DNA of 7,585 bases from JACCXJ01 sp052387115 (lineage in GTDB: Bacteria; Pseudomonadota; Gammaproteobacteria; JACCXJ01): the NCBI GenBank assembly GCA_052387115.1, contig JBQTJM010000372.1, positions 1 to 7,585 of the forward strand, read 5' to 3'. Every line of letters starts with the position of its first letter. Position 1 is the first letter of the stretch. Made by a program: the position numbers and the translations under genes. The notes beneath the pieces are model-generated. The model was given only the letters and a program-made list of their open reading frames with translations. It ran no database searches and was not told the origin of the DNA. This document shows, piece by piece, positions 6,155-7,585 of this stretch.

Positions 6155-6237
6155 CAGGTGCCGCGCACCAGTTGCCCGAGCTCCTCCCAATACTCGTTGG
6201 CGATATCGTTTAGCAGCTCACCTTCTTCGTTCGTCAT
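6154..6237 (-). CDS. Tiny ORF (27 residues) between P2 and X1
   Basis: ATG 6237 follows GAGGG with about 6 nt spacing and lies 3 nt after the P2 stop. It encodes the acidic peptide MTNEEGELLNDIANEYWEEL ending GQLVRGT. The good ribosome binding site and amphipathic helical pattern suggest real translation. Its stop overlaps the ATG of the next frame (TGATG), so it may be the true N-terminus of a single protein that has since been frameshifted. No family is recognised. Confidence 0.4.
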   Translation of the reverse strand: MTNEEGELLNDIANEYWEELGQLVRGT

Positions 6238-6240
6238 GGG

Positions 6241-6558
6241 TCACCCTCGATGTCGTGGGGGGCTCTCCTCCGCCGAGGCGTCGAGCAACTTCTCCGTTTG
6301 CACGAACTCCGTCGTCAAGGTGGGGGCGAGGTATGCTGTCGCGGTCTCAGCATCCATGAAGATGCCGGCCTCATCTTCAGAGTCCGGGTTGTCCGCGAAT
6401 TCGTCGTAAGAGCGCTGGTACAGCATGTGTTGTAACTCGGGCTCGGAAGATGTACCGCACTGCTTGTGAACCCACTCTGGGTGAGTCACGCGCACGTCAC
6501 GGCTGAGGTCTGTAACCTCGCCGGTCCAACGGTTGCGAATCTTTAGCAAGGGACCCAT
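6241..6558 (-). CDS. Small protein of unknown function (P2), paralogue of P1
   Basis: This 105-residue protein starts MGPLLKIRNRWTGEVTDLSR and shares about 54 of 74 aligned residues with P1, including WVHKQCG, ELQHML and NPDSED. After that block it has its own tail (TTEFVQTEKLLDASAEESPP), making it 16 residues longer. No known domain, signal peptide or membrane helix is seen. An AGGAGA-type ribosome binding site lies about 6 nt before ATG 6558. X2 ends 38 nt upstream and the next tiny frame starts 3 nt downstream, so it belongs to the same transcription unit as X2 and X1-P1. Conservation of the protein while synonymous bases differ argues that P is a functional gene family. Confidence 0.7.
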   Translation of the reverse strand: MGPLLKIRNRWTGEVTDLSRDVRVTHPEWVHKQCGTSSEPELQHMLYQRSYDEFADNPDSEDEAGIFMDAETATAYLAPTLTTEFVQTEKLLDASAEESPPRHRG

Positions 6559-6706
6559 CTCTTATCTCCTGCCCCGGATCTCCGAGGCGTCGGACACTAC
6601 TTATTACGATATCGAGTCAACGTCTTCGTGGTCTTCCCGTCCGGCCCGATGACGTGGACGATGTGCCCCTGGGCCTTGACCATGGGGCAGGCGACGGTGA
6701 GGTTCA
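6328..6706 (-). repeat. Copy 2 of a diverged direct repeat (X2 3' end plus P2)
   Basis: This is the partner of 5712-6053, in direct orientation about 616-654 bases away. The spacer between X and P is 38 nt here and 12 nt in copy 1. The protein-level match is stronger than the DNA match. Confidence 0.75.
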
Positions 6707-6770
6707 CGCCCACCATGCCGGCGACACACTCCTTGTAGACCTCCGCCTTGGCTTTCTGGGCGGGGGTCAA
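6597..6770 (-). CDS. Unknown protein X2, probably truncated at its 5' end
   Basis: One frame reads LTPAQKAKAEVYKECVAGMV, then GVNLTVACPMVK and on to IGPDGKTTKTLTRYRNK, stopping at TAG 6597-6599. It is 57 residues at most, opening at TTG 6770 immediately after an in-frame TGA (6771-6773). The C-terminal 36 residues are homologous to X1, so the frame is real. No ribosome binding site fits TTG, and the 5' side runs straight into the end of a truncated transposase frame. The gene has therefore probably lost its start; an internal ATG or GTG at VAGMVGV could serve. The N-terminal helix and basic C-terminus give no family assignment. P2 follows after 38 nt. Confidence 0.5.
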   Translation of the reverse strand: MTPAQKAKAEVYKECVAGMVGVNLTVACPMVKAQGHIVHVIGPDGKTTKTLTRYRNK

Positions 6771-7375
6771 TCAGCGGTACCGATTATCCGATTGGACTTG
6801 ACAGCTATCGCGCCGTCCTCATCCCACACCAGTACCCACAAGCTATCGGTGGGCGCGCGCTCCTGAAACGCCTTGAGCTCCGCCGCACTCGCCTGCACAA
6901 AGGCGCGCGAGACCGAGGAGCTGGACAGTCCAATCGCCCCGGGGACCGCTTCGGCCGCCGCCTCATAGTTGCGGCAGGAGATCCCGTATAGCACCCGCCT
7001 CAGCAGCACCTCATCCACCTCGCCCGAGCCCTGCAACGCCGCATGGGCACGCAGCGGGATCTCGCCCTCTTCGCCTCGCACCCGCGGCACCCGGATCGGC
7101 AAGCGCTGACCGCCCAGGCGCACCGAGCCCGGGTTGCTCCCATGCCGTGCCCCCGCATAGCCCTCCCCCCGCACATACCGTTCCCCGGCGAGCGACCGCA
7201 CCTCCTCATCCAAAAGCTCCTGCACATGCATCAGACCGAGCGGGATGAGGCCGCGGATCAGTTCCACCTTCGCATCCAGCTCAAGCCCGTGGTAGCTTGC
7301 CCTATCCACCGTCTCCGCCTCACCCAAACGCTGCGCCTTCTTGCCCTTACCTACCAAACGTTGCACACTGCTCAT
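6767..7375 (-). pseudogene. N-terminal half of an IS256/mutator-type transposase
   Basis: From ATG 7375, with a strong GAAGGAGGAG ribosome binding site just upstream, the frame encodes 202 residues. The region RHGSNPGSVRLGGQRLPIRV is the characteristic conserved part of mutator/IS256 transposases, followed by the helical SSSSVSRAFVQ and LKAFQER segments that precede the first catalytic Asp. The frame reaches the first Asp region (VLVWDEDG, D185/D187) and then ends in non-family sequence (AVKSNRIIGTAD). Full-length members have about 400 residues, so the second Asp and the Glu are missing and the protein cannot transpose DNA. The stop overlaps the beginning of the X2 frame. The truncated protein might still bind IS ends, but it is most simply a relic that cut off the X2 promoter and start. 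Confidence 0.8.
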
Positions 7376-7554
7376 CTACGGCTCCTCCTTCTGTTGGGGT
7401 TGATGTACAGCACAGCATCATCACACCACAGGCGGTCGAGCCGTTCAAATTCCAACTAACTAACTTTCATGATTCGATTGACGCAGCGCCCCTGATTATG
7501 AAATAATTCAAAAATCGTGGCTTTAGCTGCGAGGTTTTTTGTCGTCTGGGATCT

Positions 7555-7585
7555 GTGTTATTTCACGCTAAGTTTGGCACACCCT
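7555..7585 (-). mobile_element. Possible terminal end of the IS256-like remnant
   Basis: Read on the minus strand the window edge begins agggtgtgccaaacttag, a GG-starting sequence about 200 nt before the transposase start, as expected for the outer end of an IS256-type element. The partner end is not in the window, so the repeat cannot be verified. Bases 7376-7554 hold no other recognisable feature. Confidence 0.3.

Noticed and set aside
5712..6706. Repeated blocks as a CRISPR or integron array
   Set aside because: There are only two diverged copies, and they coincide with coding sequence; this is a gene duplication.
7520..7545. T-run (gaggttttttgtc) as an intrinsic terminator
   Set aside because: No convincing GC-rich stem-loop precedes it on the plus strand.

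Overview
The window looks like an accessory, mobile-element-rich stretch of a proteobacterial chromosome. The MscL sequence and the general GC-rich coding style point to a gammaproteobacterium, but the genus cannot be told from the sequence alone. No rRNA, tRNA or CRISPR array was seen.

Layout. (1) Bases 116-640, plus strand: debris of two VapBC-type toxin-antitoxin modules, with a frameshifted ribbon-helix-helix antitoxin, a C-terminally truncated PIN toxin, and the 5' stub of a second PIN toxin carrying an in-frame stop. (2) Bases 653-3482, minus strand: a tight series read right to left of a histidine phosphatase, a GS/DxD nucleotidyltransferase and a 2H phosphoesterase (gaps of 13 and 7 nt), then mscL after 89 nt. 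(3) Bases 3560-5663: a complete-looking 2.1 kb insertion sequence with 16-bp imperfect terminal inverted repeats, flanking CTAG duplications and one large DDE transposase. (4) Bases 5664-6770, minus strand: a tandemly duplicated pair of small unknown genes, called here X and P (order X2-P2-X1-P1), with two tiny overlapping reading frames just before X1. (5) Bases 6767-7375, minus strand: the N-terminal half of an IS256/mutator-type transposase that abuts the truncated X2, with a possible IS end at the right edge.

How the parts fit. The IS sits exactly at the stop codon of P1. Removing it with one CTAG rejoins the X/P genes to the phosphatase-nucleotidyltransferase-2H operon on the same strand, with about 77 nt between the P1 stop and the phosphatase start. 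Before insertion this was probably one co-directional array. The three enzymes (one adds nucleotides, one opens cyclic or 2'-5' phosphodiesters, one removes phosphates) form a plausible but undescribed nucleotide or RNA-end modification cassette. It lies in a neighbourhood of toxin remnants and transposases typical of defence islands. The functional link is inference; only the operon structure and catalytic motifs are seen directly.
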